Origin: Effrenium voratum
Lineage: Eukaryota > Sar > Dinophyceae > Suessiales > Symbiodiniaceae
Direction: 5' to 3'
Assembly: GCA_963377175.1 (NCBI GenBank)
Contig: CAUJNA010003790.1
Coordinates: 200,001 to 264,000, forward strand
Length of the DNA stretch: 64,000 bases
Both the position numbers and the translations under genes were made by a program. Each line of letters opens with the position of its first letter. Position 1 is the stretch's first letter. Below, piece after piece: positions 53,758 to 64,000 of the stretch. The notes under the pieces were generated by a model. It was not told the origin of the DNA and made no database searches. It worked only from the letters and a program-made list of their open reading frames with translations.

Positions 53758-54690
53758 CTCGCGCTTTTTTTACCGCCGGAGCCGGGGCTCAGGCTGAAAA
53801 AACGGCCTAATAACCTGGCAGTTCAGGACGCTGGCCCGGAAAAATTCCCATAGGCCGCCGCAGGCGTGGCGGAAGAAACTTGAATTGCCGGGGAACCCCC
53901 AGTTCAGGACAGGGAGGCGAGACCATGTGCACACAGTTTCAAGAAACTATGCCGGAATGGATGAATGTATGGCTCACATTCAAGGCAAATCGCCAGGTGT
54001 TGTTTTTGATCGTTTTGTCTCCGTAGTATCAAGGTGCCATGGTGGTATTTCTTTCTTGAGCCAGCGCCAAACTGGCTGCCAACCAGACGCCAGAAAAGAA
54101 GAAGCCAGACACCAAACCTACGCCACAGAGCTCACCCAAGACGATGCCAAGCAAACTTTAAGCCAGGGGAAAGATAGGGACATGCGCCTGCCAAAAGAAG
54201 CTCTTGAGCCAGCCATCCCAAGACGATGCCAAACAAACTTGAAACCTCTCCTTTATGGGGAAAAATAGGGACATGCGCCTGCCATCAGAAGCTTTCTAGC
54301 CAGGTCCAAAACCACCACCAGAGGGAAGCGGATGTCTTGCTGGTTCTGAGTAAAAGAAATCTGAACCGTTCGGGATCCTCAAGGAACCCACGCGGGATGG
54401 TTTTAGGTTCCCTGGAACCCACGAGTACTATCGTGTTTTTTTTTGGGGGGGGGAGTTTCTCAGAATGGTGGATCCCTTGGTCGGAAAAGGACACCAACAG
54501 AACACCCAAAAACTAACAAAAGAACAATTAACAAGAGACCCCAAACGGAACACCAAAAAAACAAGCTCTTGCAAAAATATCTTGGCTCCTTTTTTGGGGG
54601 GTGGGGAAGGGGGGGGAAGGGGACGTCACCTCGCAACCCGAAGACCCCAGGTCCCGCGCGTTCCGCGTTCCGCGAAGTTCCGCGTTCCGC
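53758..54690. other. RBR intron 2, with a tandem duplication
   Basis: 933 nt with GC-AG borders. An 88-bp diverged tandem duplication (AGACGATGCCAA ... GGACATGCGCCTGCCA) lies at 54140-54225 and 54221-54305. A run of T/G is at 54437-54454. Confidence 0.65.
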
Positions 54691-54794
54691 CTGAAGGTGG
54701 GCCGGTACTCCTCGCTCTGCCGCTTCAGCTCCTCGATGAGCCGCGCGTTGCCGTCCTCCACCTCGCGGATCCGCAGCCGCGCTTGCGCCAGGTC
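54691..54794 (-). CDS. RBR ligase, exon 2 (coiled coil before RING1)
   Basis: 104 nt, 34 codons plus two bases. The acceptor is GCGCCAG|G and the donor GC (TTCAG|GCGGAA). It encodes ARLRIREVEDGNARLIEELK followed by RQSEEYRPTF, a charged heptad-like helix. It enters in phase 0. Extremely GC-rich codons. This is the most upstream exon that I can attach with confidence; the protein start lies further 5'. Confidence 0.75.
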
Positions 54795-54927
54795 CTGGCG
54801 CGGGCTGGGGGGGCGTTGGGGGGGGCGCTGGGGGGGGTTGCTGAAAATCCCATGGGCCGGGTTGGAGAGAAAAGAAACATGGAATGATATCCTGGGTGTC
54901 AGATCTATGGGGATTGGACCTAATCTC

Positions 54928-54967
54928 AAATTATCTCAAATGATCTCAAATTATCTCAAATTGTCTT
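54928..54967. repeat. Short tandem ATCTCAAATT
   Basis: Four units of about 11 bp (TCTCAAATTA / TCTCAAATGA). Confidence 0.85.
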
Positions 54968-55321
54968 ATTGTTGCATCTGATTTGAAATCCCAAATGCTG
55001 GTCTGTTTTCCCTATGGTAGCCATTGCACCTCTTGGCACTGTTCAAGCGTCTCGAAACCATAGTGATTCCTGAGGATTCTCTGGGAACCATGACATGACC
55101 CACATGCCTTTGAAGTGCTTGTACCTCGTAATTCATCTTGAGGTTCTCAAGCTGTGGTTGTGAAAAGACAGCCAAAAGGAGACCACCCTTGTTTCTCATT
55201 CTTGGCGCGGGTTGAGGGGGGCTTATCCACAGAACTCCGCGCCTGGGCGGTCACAACATCACGCAGGTCAGCCTCCAGAAGCATCGAGCTGCATCCTGGC
55301 AATTTCCCCTTGGCAGTGCTT

Positions 55322-55431
55322 CCCATAGGTGTCCTTCTTTGAAAAATAGATGGCCCTGGTAAATAATTGAACCACCAGGTGAACCCGGGCCCTCTATTTT
55401 TTGAGCAAACCAACCAAAAAGGACACCTAGG
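55322..55431. mobile_element. hAT-like MITE, second copy
   Basis: Starts with TCCCATAGGTGTCC and ends with GGACACCTAGGGA, so the ends are inverted repeats related to the copy at 29540-29659. A second inner inverted pair (AAAAATAGATGGCCCTGG / CCGGGCCCTCTATTTTTT) is visible. GCAGTGC flanks both sides (55314-55320 and 55434-55440), a probable 7-8-bp target-site duplication. Confidence 0.65.
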
Positions 55432-56114
55432 GAGCAGTGCCCAACCTGACTTGGTCCGGGCAGGCCATAGGTAACCACCGTCCCCAGTCTCCAACCAAAA
55501 AGGTACTAAAGGGTTGGTTCCCTGGGTATGCATATTGTTCACCCCGTCTGATTTTTTCGCACAAAGGGTTTGAAGGGTGGGTTCCCTTGGTAAAGTAGTA
55601 CCCCCTTCCGAACCCATTGTCCAAGAAAGGTTTTGAAGGGTTGGTTCATGTTGCAAACAAATAGAACCGGAGTCATCATCAAAACCATGGCATTTCACTG
55701 ATCCCCTCCGAAAAAATAAAATCACACGCCACAGATGCGCAGCTGAAACAGGTCCCTTAACCTTCACTGCCTCGAAGCGGCCTTGATGGCTAGTGGTGAC
55801 TAGAACTTGCGGCTGGCAACACCCGCTCGTGTGTGAACCCAAGAAGTTCCTACAGGCGACCACGCCAGCGCCGTGCTAAGAATTTTTTGTTTGCATGGTT
55901 TCTGTGCCTGCCATTCCAGATTCCAGCCCTGTACGAACGAGTTCTCCCGGGTAGCAATGAAGTCCGGCTTCCTCGGATCGGGCCTACTCACCTTTTCATT
56001 GCGGTATGCCCCCGACGACCCGAATCAAAACAAAGCAATGCCGTTAACCACGCTGGTCCTACTTATTTCACTATGCCCACGAGGACCCGAATCAAACACA
56101 ACAAAACAACACAA

Positions 56115-56208
56115 CAGGGATCCTTACATTATACACCTGAACATTGCCTGGCAAATGCAGGAAGAAGCCATGTTTCAATGGGCAAAATGTATCTTTTTCC
56201 GGAGCCCT
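56115..56208 (+). mobile_element. MITE-like element, family 1, copy 6 (94 bp)
   Basis: CAGGGATCC to GGAGCCCT with an internal deletion. It lies 60 nt downstream (in gene orientation) of the donor of the exon at 56269-56391. Confidence 0.75.
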
Positions 56209-56268
56209 CCGCAAGTTTTTGCCGTCGAACGCCGCAAAACCGAGGCAAAGCAAAGCCGCTCCTGCCAC

Positions 56269-56391
56269 CTCCGCGGGGCAGCGGATGTCAGTGAGCCGGC
56301 AGAGCGTGGCCACCTTCTGCACCCAGAAGTCTTTGAGGCAGTGCCTCGCCCATCGCCCCATCGCGAGCGCATCGAGTCGCACCGCCCGCGT
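56269..56391 (-). CDS. Further exon, possibly of the RBR gene
   Basis: 123 nt, 41 codons, phase 0 to 0, between CATAG| and a canonical donor GCGGAG|GTGGCA. It encodes LDALAMGRWARHCLKDFWVQ then KVATLCRLTDIRCPAE. Codon bias matches the other exons, and phase 0 would fit exon 2 of the RBR gene. Whether it belongs to that gene or the next one upstream cannot be decided. The downstream frame stays open for about 20 codons, so the donor could be later. Not recognised. Confidence 0.6.
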
Positions 56392-56399
56392 CTATGCGG

Positions 56400-58400
56400 G
56401 TTGGGATCCATCGGGGGGATGGATCGCCGCCGTTTTCTCTGAAAACTAAAAGTGAGGTTCACTGGTGGAATTTATGGAAAAATCCAACCACTACACCAAC
56501 TAAAAAGATCTGAGCAGCCAAGGGGATGGTTGGGAGCCAGCAAGGGATGAACCTGGGAGAGGGAGCTAAGCAGCTAGCAGCTAAGCATGGCTTTGCCGCT
56601 TACCAAACTCATCCAATGAGAACCCTTTCAAACGAAAGTCCTTAGGGTAGAAAGCTTTTGAGAAGAAACCTAAGCCCTTTACCAACCCGTCCACCCGGAG
56701 CAACCTTGCTACTTCACCCCTTCCCTGGTAGTGCGGCAAAACCAGCCTGAACCCAAGCTCAAGCCTCCCAGTGCCGACGTAGACCGGCAATCCGAAAAAG
56801 CGGCGTTGGGCGTGGCATGGAAAACCACCAATGGGTATGAATTTTAATTCGTGACCCTTTGGTGGACATCATATGGGTATGGCCCAAAACCACCAGCTAT
56901 GTTTGACCCTAACCCAGGTCTGGATTCTTGTCCACCAACCCTTTTTTGAACTGGCCCTGCTATTTTAGCATCATCAAAGTCGTTCCCCTTGGCGGCCCTA
57001 TTGGAAGAGGAACCCAAACTGACTTTGACACCTCTTGTAGAGTAGCTAAAACAGCATGTCTGAATTCCAAACTCGCGGGTCGCGGGCCCTGAAGAAAGGA
57101 TTTCAGGGGAGTGACCCAGAGTGTCACCAGTCCTGGCTAGCGCGCGATTGCACTTCACTGTTTTCTCAAAATAGGGGACCAGGTTGGTTTCCCTTTCAAA
57201 CCCTCCCAAAAAGGGTCCACCATTTTGAGAAACGCCTTCATGTGCAACCTAAGGCCATCCCAGTTTGCGAAGTATGGCTTGGGCCTCCATTAGCCCTGGA
57301 TTGCAAATTGTAGTTTGCGCGTTTCCTGAGCAGGGGACATAGACACATTACGTCTTGTTTCCCGTCGCATGTTCCATGGATCTTTGGGTGCTCGTAGAAG
57401 GCTGGATCGGCTTATCATGCTCCTCAGGAGCCGATAGCAGAAAAGATCGCGTGAGAGCGGACAGTGGTTCTGCCAAATTTGCCACGCGCCTTCTGCGCCA
57501 TGCGCGACTGGAGCGATGGTGTAATTGCCCGGCCATGGAAAGCACAAGTGCTTTCTTCATCAGATCAACCACCTGGGCGTGTGTTTTTTGAGGGTGGCCT
57601 TTTTTGAGTGTGTTTATTTCGGGAAACGTGAAGCCACCCATTTTGAAAAACCCTCCGTTGCTATGGAACCTGGCAGGTCCTTTTAAGTTGAAATACCAGA
57701 ATTCAAGTGATTCAAGAATGTCCAGTACTATGGCAGCGACGCAAGCGCGAGGATCCCCTTCACAGCCTTGGGCCAAATGATTGGCAAATGACAAAACTCA
57801 TGCACCATCCGCGAAGAGGAAGCTAAGAGGAACACGCCCCTTGTAAAGGTGGGTTTGTTCAACTCCCCCCTCTTGCGATTTGGGCAGGCGCAGGACGGGT
57901 CGCAGCGAAGGGTCGCTTCACCCCTTGCTAATGATTGCATCAACTTAGAAAGGCGACCAAAAGACAATTCTCGAACTAATGACATGGATACGAACTAATG
58001 ATCCAGGCAAAGGTGCCATCTCAAGTTGCTAGCTGATGTTGCAAGAGCGGCAAAAAAAGCTTGTCAAGAGCCGAGATGCTGGCGCAAAAAGCCATGACGA
58101 AGCAAGGCTCTCTCTCACACGCCTCGCCCGTCCGGACGCTTCGCGAATCATGGAGGCAGACCGCACCGGTCCGGCAGCTATAAGCTGCAGTGCTCAGTTG
58201 GCACCCCCCTCTCCCACATGAGCATGTCTGCTCCGGTACGTGTACCCTAGCAAGCAGCTCAAATACAAAAAGGCCCCTGTGTGAAACAATCATGAACAAT
58301 ATAAGTCGGCACTTGTTGCACACTTGCTGTGACCGCTGCGCAGGGCCGCCCCGTAGAGCCTAGCACCCCTTGCCGGTTACAGACACCCAATGCACGCAAG
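56400..58400. other. Spacer without confident gene
   Basis: Several minus-strand open stretches (57380-57590 with QVVDLMKKALVLSMAGQLHH; 57850-57930 with CDPSCACPNRKRG) have coding-like codons but no recognisable domain. GGGTTGGTTCCC- and CCAACCCTT-like phrases link this region to 55.4-55.7 kb. Confidence 0.4.
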
Positions 58401-58403
58401 GCA

Positions 58404-59290
58404 TCATGGGGCTGTTGGAGGCAACCCACTTATGAAAGCATCAGATCTGGTGAGGCCTATCACATAGCTATTATGAGCAAGCTGTTGCAAGTCGTGTTGG
58501 TTAGCAAGTGCTGGGAAGCTCTCATCATCAGCCAAAAAGTACACCCACTGCCGCAGCGGGTGGTGTCCACTCAGAAAAGTACGATAATGACCTGAAGAGA
58601 GACTGGGCCCCACATGCTCAATCACAAAACTGACTTGGTATTCAGCCCACTGCGCTTGCAACTCAATACCAGCAAAGACTGGCAAGCACACAGTCATTCC
58701 GGCCTGAATGTTCAAATGCTGCGTTTGCTTGCGTGGCCCATACCTGCTACCAGCATACCTCTGAAGCACTATGGGCACATGCACACTGGCTCTTAGCATG
58801 GCATGCAGGTAATGCTGAGCATGCCACGCTTGGATGCACCCCTGCAGTGTCGGGGAACTCACTTCTATGGCAAGTGGGCTGTGCGGCCCTCCTACATCCA
58901 TGACGCGCATAGCCCCATCGACTTGAAGCCGCGCCTGCCAAGCAACATCAATGTCCGGAGGCAATGCTTTGCGCAACAAAAATGCCAAGAGTTCGCCTGC
59001 ATCCTGTTGCACATGGATGCTTTCCCAGCCCTGCAAAAGCAGCTGCCAAGGCAACAAGAGTGTGAGGCACATCTGACCACCTGTTCGGAGAAGACTGAGG
59101 CCAGCCTCCAAGCCTCCCATGGCAGATCGGCCTGTCCTGCCGGTGAGATATCCCAGCCAAACCAACGAATGCTTGTTGGGTTGCGCCTTCGCCCGGAGCG
59201 GATGGACCGGCAGCCAGTTCAGCAACAGCTGGGCTCCCTGAGGGGCTCCGAGCTTTGACGAAGCAAGGCGCTCAACTGGGAACAACAAAG
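58404..59290 (-). pseudogene. USP-type deubiquitinase-like fragment lacking the Cys box
   Basis: An open frame of about 294 codons ends with TGA at 58404-58406 and begins after a TGA at about 59298. It carries VQQDAGELLAFLL, the Q-D-A-x-E box of ubiquitin-specific proteases, and near the end SSGHYRTFLSG followed by QWVYFLADDES, the His box with catalytic His and Asp. USPs need a Cys box (N-x-G-N-x-C) at the N-terminus; it is absent here, so the fragment is either truncated or the Cys box lies in an upstream exon. USP-like ORFs recur in dinoflagellate repeats, from memory, so this may belong to a mobile element. Confidence 0.6.
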
Positions 59291-59649
59291 CTCACCATTA
59301 AATGCTGCACTGGTTTGTATGGCTAAGATATTCAAAGCCCATTGATGCATTTTGCAATCAACTATGTTTGTCTAAGATTTGGCAAATGCTCAAGTGCGGC
59401 ATGCCCAGGACACCGGTCTAGGGCGCGAAGTCGCCCCCACTGATTCCAAGCACACAAGTTTCTTTACTGCAATGCAAACCAAGACACGAAAACTTCAACC
59501 TGGCAACACAAGGGTGTCTAGCAGCGACCTGGTGAGAGCCAAGTAGTGTCATGCAATTCACTTCTCGTGAAACTAATTGAGTTCGCTTCATGGTGTGAGG
59601 CGCTCAAAGCTAGCCAAACACGGCAGGGGCAGGTGAGGTGTTCATTCAG

Positions 59650-60260
59650 GCTTTGATTGTTGCGGACAACCCCCAACATGAATCAAGTCGAGGGCAGCGC
59701 CCCACGTCTGAGGGCCGAGCGCCTTCGTCAAGATATCTCCCTTTTGCTCGGCTGTCACAATGTAATCTCATTCGTGATTGGGTTTTCAAATGTTCTGACA
59801 ATGAGGCGATGTTGATCTTGTGAGTCTTTTGCAAGTGTACATGGAAGAAAATCCTTTCGATACAATCGCAAGGACAGCTTGATTATCTTCCCAGCACTTC
59901 ACAAGAATCTCACGGCCAAAGAGGTGGCTGCAAGCGATCTCCAAGACCATCACATCATTGTGCACGGCGGTGGCCAAAGCCAATGCTTCGGATACAGTCG
60001 TGGATCGGCTGGTGACAGTTTGCTTTCGGCTTACCCACGCAAGAGGAAGGAAAGAGTTTTCGGCTTCAAGCGCAACGAAGTAACCCGAACAACTCCTCAT
60101 GGTGCTTACACAGTCACCAAAACTCGCGTCTACACAACAGGACACTCACAAGTTATCCAGAGGGTCACGCATGAAGGAGTGCAAGGCATAAGTCGTGGTT
60201 CGGCTCAAGTAACCCACTAAGCTTGTCTCGAGCAACAAGGCTGCAGCCTCTGGACACTTT
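59650..60260 (-). pseudogene. Copia RNase H and C-terminal fragment
   Basis: Minus-strand translation in two or three frames gives YALHSFMRDPLDNL, a stop, then CVDASFGDC, SGYFVALE, LPLAWVSRKQTVTSRSTTVS (the Copia RNase H signature), WEDNQAVLAIV, and further downstream TAEQKGDILTKALGPQTWGA, the usual Copia C-terminus. D, E and D residues of RNase H are present, but stops and frame changes break it. Confidence 0.8.
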
Positions 60261-60454
60261 GCAAATGCTGCGCAAGTAAGCGCTGAAAACGCTTTGCGAA
60301 CAAAGGTTGGGGCGCTTGGGCACAATCCTGCGTCTAATCGTGCTCTTCTGTGCGCTTTGGGGCCACTGGCAAAAAAAAGCGAGATAATTTGCGGGTTGCC
60401 CAAATTATTGTTCCGGAAACAGCCCTTGCGCCGAAATTATTGATTTTGCCCCTT

Positions 60455-60726
60455 GCCTTTCAAAATCCTGGTTGCCGGTGGCAAACTTCTAGCAGATTCT
60501 AGCGCGCTGAATCAGCTTGATCTCCCCCTTTGCCTTTCAAAATCCCGGTTGCTGGTGGCAAACTCCTAGCGCAATGAGTCAGCTTGACTTTACCCCTTGC
60601 CTTCAAAATCCTGGTCGCCGGTGGCAAACTTCTAGCGCGCTAAATCGGCTTGATCTTCCCCTATGCCTTTCAAAATCCTGGGCGCCGGTGGCAAACTTCT
60701 AGTGCGCTGAATCAGCTGGATTTTCC
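60455..60726. repeat. Four-copy tandem repeat (about 65-76 bp unit)
   Basis: Units start TGCCTTTCAAAATCC at about 60455, 60531, 60599 and 60664 and contain GGTGGCAAACTTCTAGCGC and GCTGAATCAGCTTGAT. Lengths vary by short indels. Confidence 0.9.
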
Positions 60727-60729
60727 TGA

Positions 60730-61230
60730 TTAAGCCGGCGACTGCCGTCTCGCATGTGGCAAATTCGAAAAGGCTCCTGTTGTTAAATGCTGACTGGGCG
60801 AGTACAAATTGGCAACACCGCCCTCCGAGCTCATTCGACGTGATTGGGGTCACAGGGCCATGGGGTTCTTGGCAACCTCCCAGACAAGATCAGGAGCAGC
60901 TGCACCTTGAGAAGATGCAGTTACAACATAACCTAACTGGACGGATGAGCTCTAGGGCACTTCCCTCCGAAGTGATTCGGCGCGACGAAGCAGGGGGGTC
61001 AACCTCCAGGGTGCGACACTAGTCAGGCAAAAACTCGGGAGAGGGCCTAACACTCTTGCTTCCCAATTGAGCAGCGGCCGAAACTTTCTGTGGATTGCTT
61101 CAAGTGGGAGGGTTCTTCGCCGCTGCTTTCGCTACGCTTTCGCAGTGTGCGTTTTGGCTTCCGCGGGGCTTACTTTGACCTTAAACCCTTTCGCGCGCTT
61201 TTGCGGGTCAGTCTTCCGACAAAGTGTTGA
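60730..61230. other. Spacer between tandem arrays
   Basis: No gene. The last about 100 bp (GCTTTCGCTACGCTTTCGC) grade into the satellite. Confidence 0.6.
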
Positions 61231-61231
61231 C

Positions 61232-63520
61232 GATGAGCTTCCAGGCTCAAGCTCTTTTAACTACTTCGTAAGCCGAATAAAAGAACAAAACCGTCTTGTG
61301 TGTCTTGACACGCGGAAGCCCTACGAATAATGGAAGCCAGTTGCGAGAACCACTTGCTTGTCACTCACGCGCTACCTGGCGGACGTAACCCGGCGCGCCG
61401 GGTGGCAAAAAGTGCAAATGCGGCGTCCACGAATTCATTGTGATATGAAAAGAACCTGACATCGCCTTTACGCGCCGCTTGCTTGGCATAACCCGGCGCG
61501 CCGGGCGACGCACCACGCCTATAGTCTGAACGCAGCATAAACACTTAGTCATACGAGCGTGTGTTCGTAGCCGGGCTGCGCGGGACCAGCGCGATGAGCT
61601 TGCAGGCTCAAGTTCTTCTCACTACTTCGTGAACCAAAAAAAGGAACAAACCGCCTTGCGCGTCTTCGCACGGGGATGCCATCCGAATGATGGAAACCAG
61701 TTGCAAGAACCGCTTGCTTGTCATTCACGCGCTACCTGGCAGACGTCAACCCGGCGTGCGGCGTGCTGAGTGCCGAAAAGCGCCGATGTGGCGTCCACGA
61801 ATTCATTGTGATACCTAAGCATCTGACATCGCCTTTGCGCGCCGCTTGCTTGGCATAACCCGGCGCGCCGGGCGACGCACCACGCCTAGTCGGAACGCAG
61901 CATAAACACTTAGTCATGCGAGCGTGTGTTCGTAGTCGGGCTGTGCGGGACAAGCACCATGAGCTTGCAGGCTCAAGTTCTTTTGACTACTTCGTAAGCC
62001 GAATACAAGAACAAAACAGCCTTGCGCGTCTTCACATGCGGATGCCAAACGAATGATGGAAACCAGTTGCAAAAACCACTTTGCTGGTCACTCACGCGTT
62101 ACCAGGCGGACGTAAACCCGGCGCGCCGGGTGCCGAAGAGTGCGGATGTGGCGTCCGCGAATTCATTGTGATACCCAAGCGTCTGACATTGATTTCTACG
62201 AACCGCTTGCTTGGCATAACCCGGCGCTTCGGGCGACGCGCAACGCCTAGTCTGAACGCAGCATGCACGCTTAGTCACGCGAACGTGTGTTCGTAGCCGG
62301 GCTGCGCGGGACAAGCACGATAAGCTTTCAGGTTCAAGTTTTTTTAACTACTTCACAAGCCGCATAAAAGAACAAAACAGCTTTGCGCGTCTTCACACGC
62401 GTATCCCATCCGAATGATGGGAGCCAGCTGCAAGAACCATTTGCTTGTCACTCAAGCGCTATCTCGGACGTAACCCGGCGCGCCGCGCAACGCAAAGTGT
62501 GGCTCTGGCGTGACCACAAAGACAATGTGTTGTCTCAACTGACGTCGACCGAGTGCGCTGCATTCCTGGCGCTCGAACTCGTCTGGGCGCTACGCGACGG
62601 ACGTACCCTGGCGCGCCGAGCGACACGCGTAGTCTGCGCAGCCCAGCGTTAATCGTGCGAACATATTCACGGCCGGGCTGCGCGGGAAACGCGCGACTAG
62701 CTTTCAGGCACCTGTTCTTTTAGCAGCTCCACAAAACAAATAAATGAACAAACGTTGTCTTGATCATGCGCCTGCCATCCGAGCGAGGGAAGCCTACTGC
62801 CACTGTGCGAGCCACTGCTGGGACGGATGTAAATGCAACGCGCGCGCCTGGCGTCTATCAAGACACCGCTACCTAAGCACCTCGTCGATTCTACGCGCGG
62901 GTTGCTTGGCGCCAGCGCGCTACTTGACAGAGTAACCCGGCGAGCCGGGCAACGCAAAGTGTGGCTCTGGCGTGATCACAAAGACAATGTGTTGTCCCAA
63001 CTGACGTCGACCGAGTGCGCTGCATTCCTGGCGCTCGAAGTCGTCTGGGCGCTACGCGACGGACGTAACCTGGCGCGCCGAGCGACACGCGTAGTCTGCG
63101 CAGCCCAGCGTTAATCGTGCGAACATATTCACGGCCGGGCTGCGCGGGAAACGCGCGACTAGCTTTCAGGCACCTGTTCTTTTAGCAGCTCCACAAACCA
63201 AATAAATGAACAAACGTTGTCTTGATCATGCAGCTGCCATCCGAGCGAGGGAAGCCTACTGCCACTGTGCGAGCCACTGCTGGGACGGATGTAAATGCAA
63301 CGCGCGCGCCTGGCGTCTATCAAGACTCCGCTACCTAAGCACCTCGTCGATTCTACGCGCGGGTTGCTTGGCGCGCGCGCGCTACTTGACAGATTAACCC
63401 GGCACGCCGGGCGACGCGCGACGTCTAGTCTGAACGCAGCGTGAACACTTAGTCACGCGAGCGTGTGTTCGATGAGCTTCCAGGCTCAAGTTCTTTTAAT
63501 TGCTTCATAAAGCGAATAAA
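61232..63520. repeat. Satellite array, about 360-bp units with a 462-bp variant
   Basis: Units start GATGAGCTT(C/G)CAGGCTCAAG or diverged forms at about 61232, 61593, 61958, 62319, 62695, 63157 and 63472. The first four are spaced 361-365 bp. A diverged 462-bp type occurs twice in near-identical form (62489 to about 63410). Most units carry AACCCGGCGCGCCGGG, a perfect 14-bp palindrome at 61389, 61492, 61859 and 62117. Each unit also has a TCACGCGAGCGTGTGTTCG phrase. Confidence 0.92.
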
Positions 63521-63539
63521 AGAACAAACCGTGTTGCAT

Positions 63540-64000
63540 TTCTGGAAACCCTGGGCTTCGGAGGCCTCCTTTTGTCAGGCCTAGGCCTTGTTTTGTTCCA
63601 GAGGCCTTGAATCGGGTTTGTAGAGGCCTTGAAAAGTAGGGGCAAAGGCCTTGAAAAGTAGGGGCAAAGGCCTTGAAAAGTAGCGGGTTACTATCTTGAG
63701 CAATTTCTGGCACATGTTCTGATCTGATGGATTTTGGCATCAAGTGAACTCTGCAGTAGGAATTTGTACTTGCCTCAGCTGATGGGTTTCAAGGGGTGGC
63801 CGTTAGCTCAGGGAGCTTCAAAACATAGCTGCCACGACAAAATCGCATATTGGCCAACGTTGGCACTTAGGGGTTCTGAAGCGTGCTTGTGCCATGAGAA
63901 GCTCTGATGCGAGCTGCCCTGGCTTCCCACGTGCTTGAGAATTTTGAGCTCGGCGCCGACCCCATCTATGGAACTGGTGCGCCTGCCCTGCCCTTGCAAA
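63540..64000. other. Right end, no gene
   Basis: A triple repeat of AGGCCTTGAAAAGTAGGGGC lies at about 63605-63690. Otherwise featureless. Confidence 0.6.

Overview
The window looks like nuclear DNA of a dinoflagellate, most likely of the Symbiodiniaceae type. Four things point there. (i) A 115-bp repeat carries CCATTTTGGCTCAAG, the last 15 nt of the dinoflagellate spliced leader, in the form left behind when trans-spliced mRNAs are copied back into the genome. (ii) Two long genes on the minus strand can be assembled from many small exons whose phases agree, with GT, GC and GA donors and mostly AG|G acceptors. (iii) Copia fragments and a DIRS-like retroelement are scattered between them. (iv) Introns and spacers are full of very long simple repeats. 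I see no rRNA, tRNA or CRISPR array. Almost all long ORFs in the simple-repeat tracts (CATA, GGAA, GA, GGGGT) are artefacts.

Layout: 1-7.8 kb is gene-poor and holds a Copia remnant (2.8-4.1 kb) and GA and GAT tracts. From 28.6 to 7.8 kb the minus strand carries an unrecognised polytopic membrane-protein gene: exons M0-M10 are phase-consistent, M11-M12 are less certain. A 134-bp MITE-like family, always in the same orientation, sits in its introns, and Copia, GGGGT, GGAA, TTCC and 41-bp repeats fill the rest. A 1.7-kb CATA microsatellite (30.6-32.3 kb) separates it from the next gene. From at least 54.8 to 33.1 kb the minus strand carries an RBR-type (RING1-IBR-RING2) E3 ubiquitin ligase: nine exons, 924 nt, 307 codons plus stop, with exact phase agreement.

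Inside the 14.2-kb intron between the IBR and RING2 exons lies a 12-kb DIRS-like, tyrosine-recombinase retroelement (36966-48980), transcribed in the same direction as its host gene. In coding direction its repeats are A1 ... B1-A2 ... B2. The first half encodes a long Gag-like protein and a tyrosine recombinase; the second half encodes a CCCH-finger protein, a methyltransferase-like region, RT and RNase H. Both halves are littered with a 19-bp motif, CAGGTGCCGAGGGCCCTGA, which is read in two frames in different proteins. The right end of the window holds a USP-like protease fragment, a second Copia remnant, a short tandem array and a roughly 360/460-bp satellite with a 14-bp GC palindrome.

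The strongest candidates for something undescribed are the bipartite split-repeat element, its frame-independent 19-bp motif, and the orientation-biased MITE-like family that hugs splice sites.
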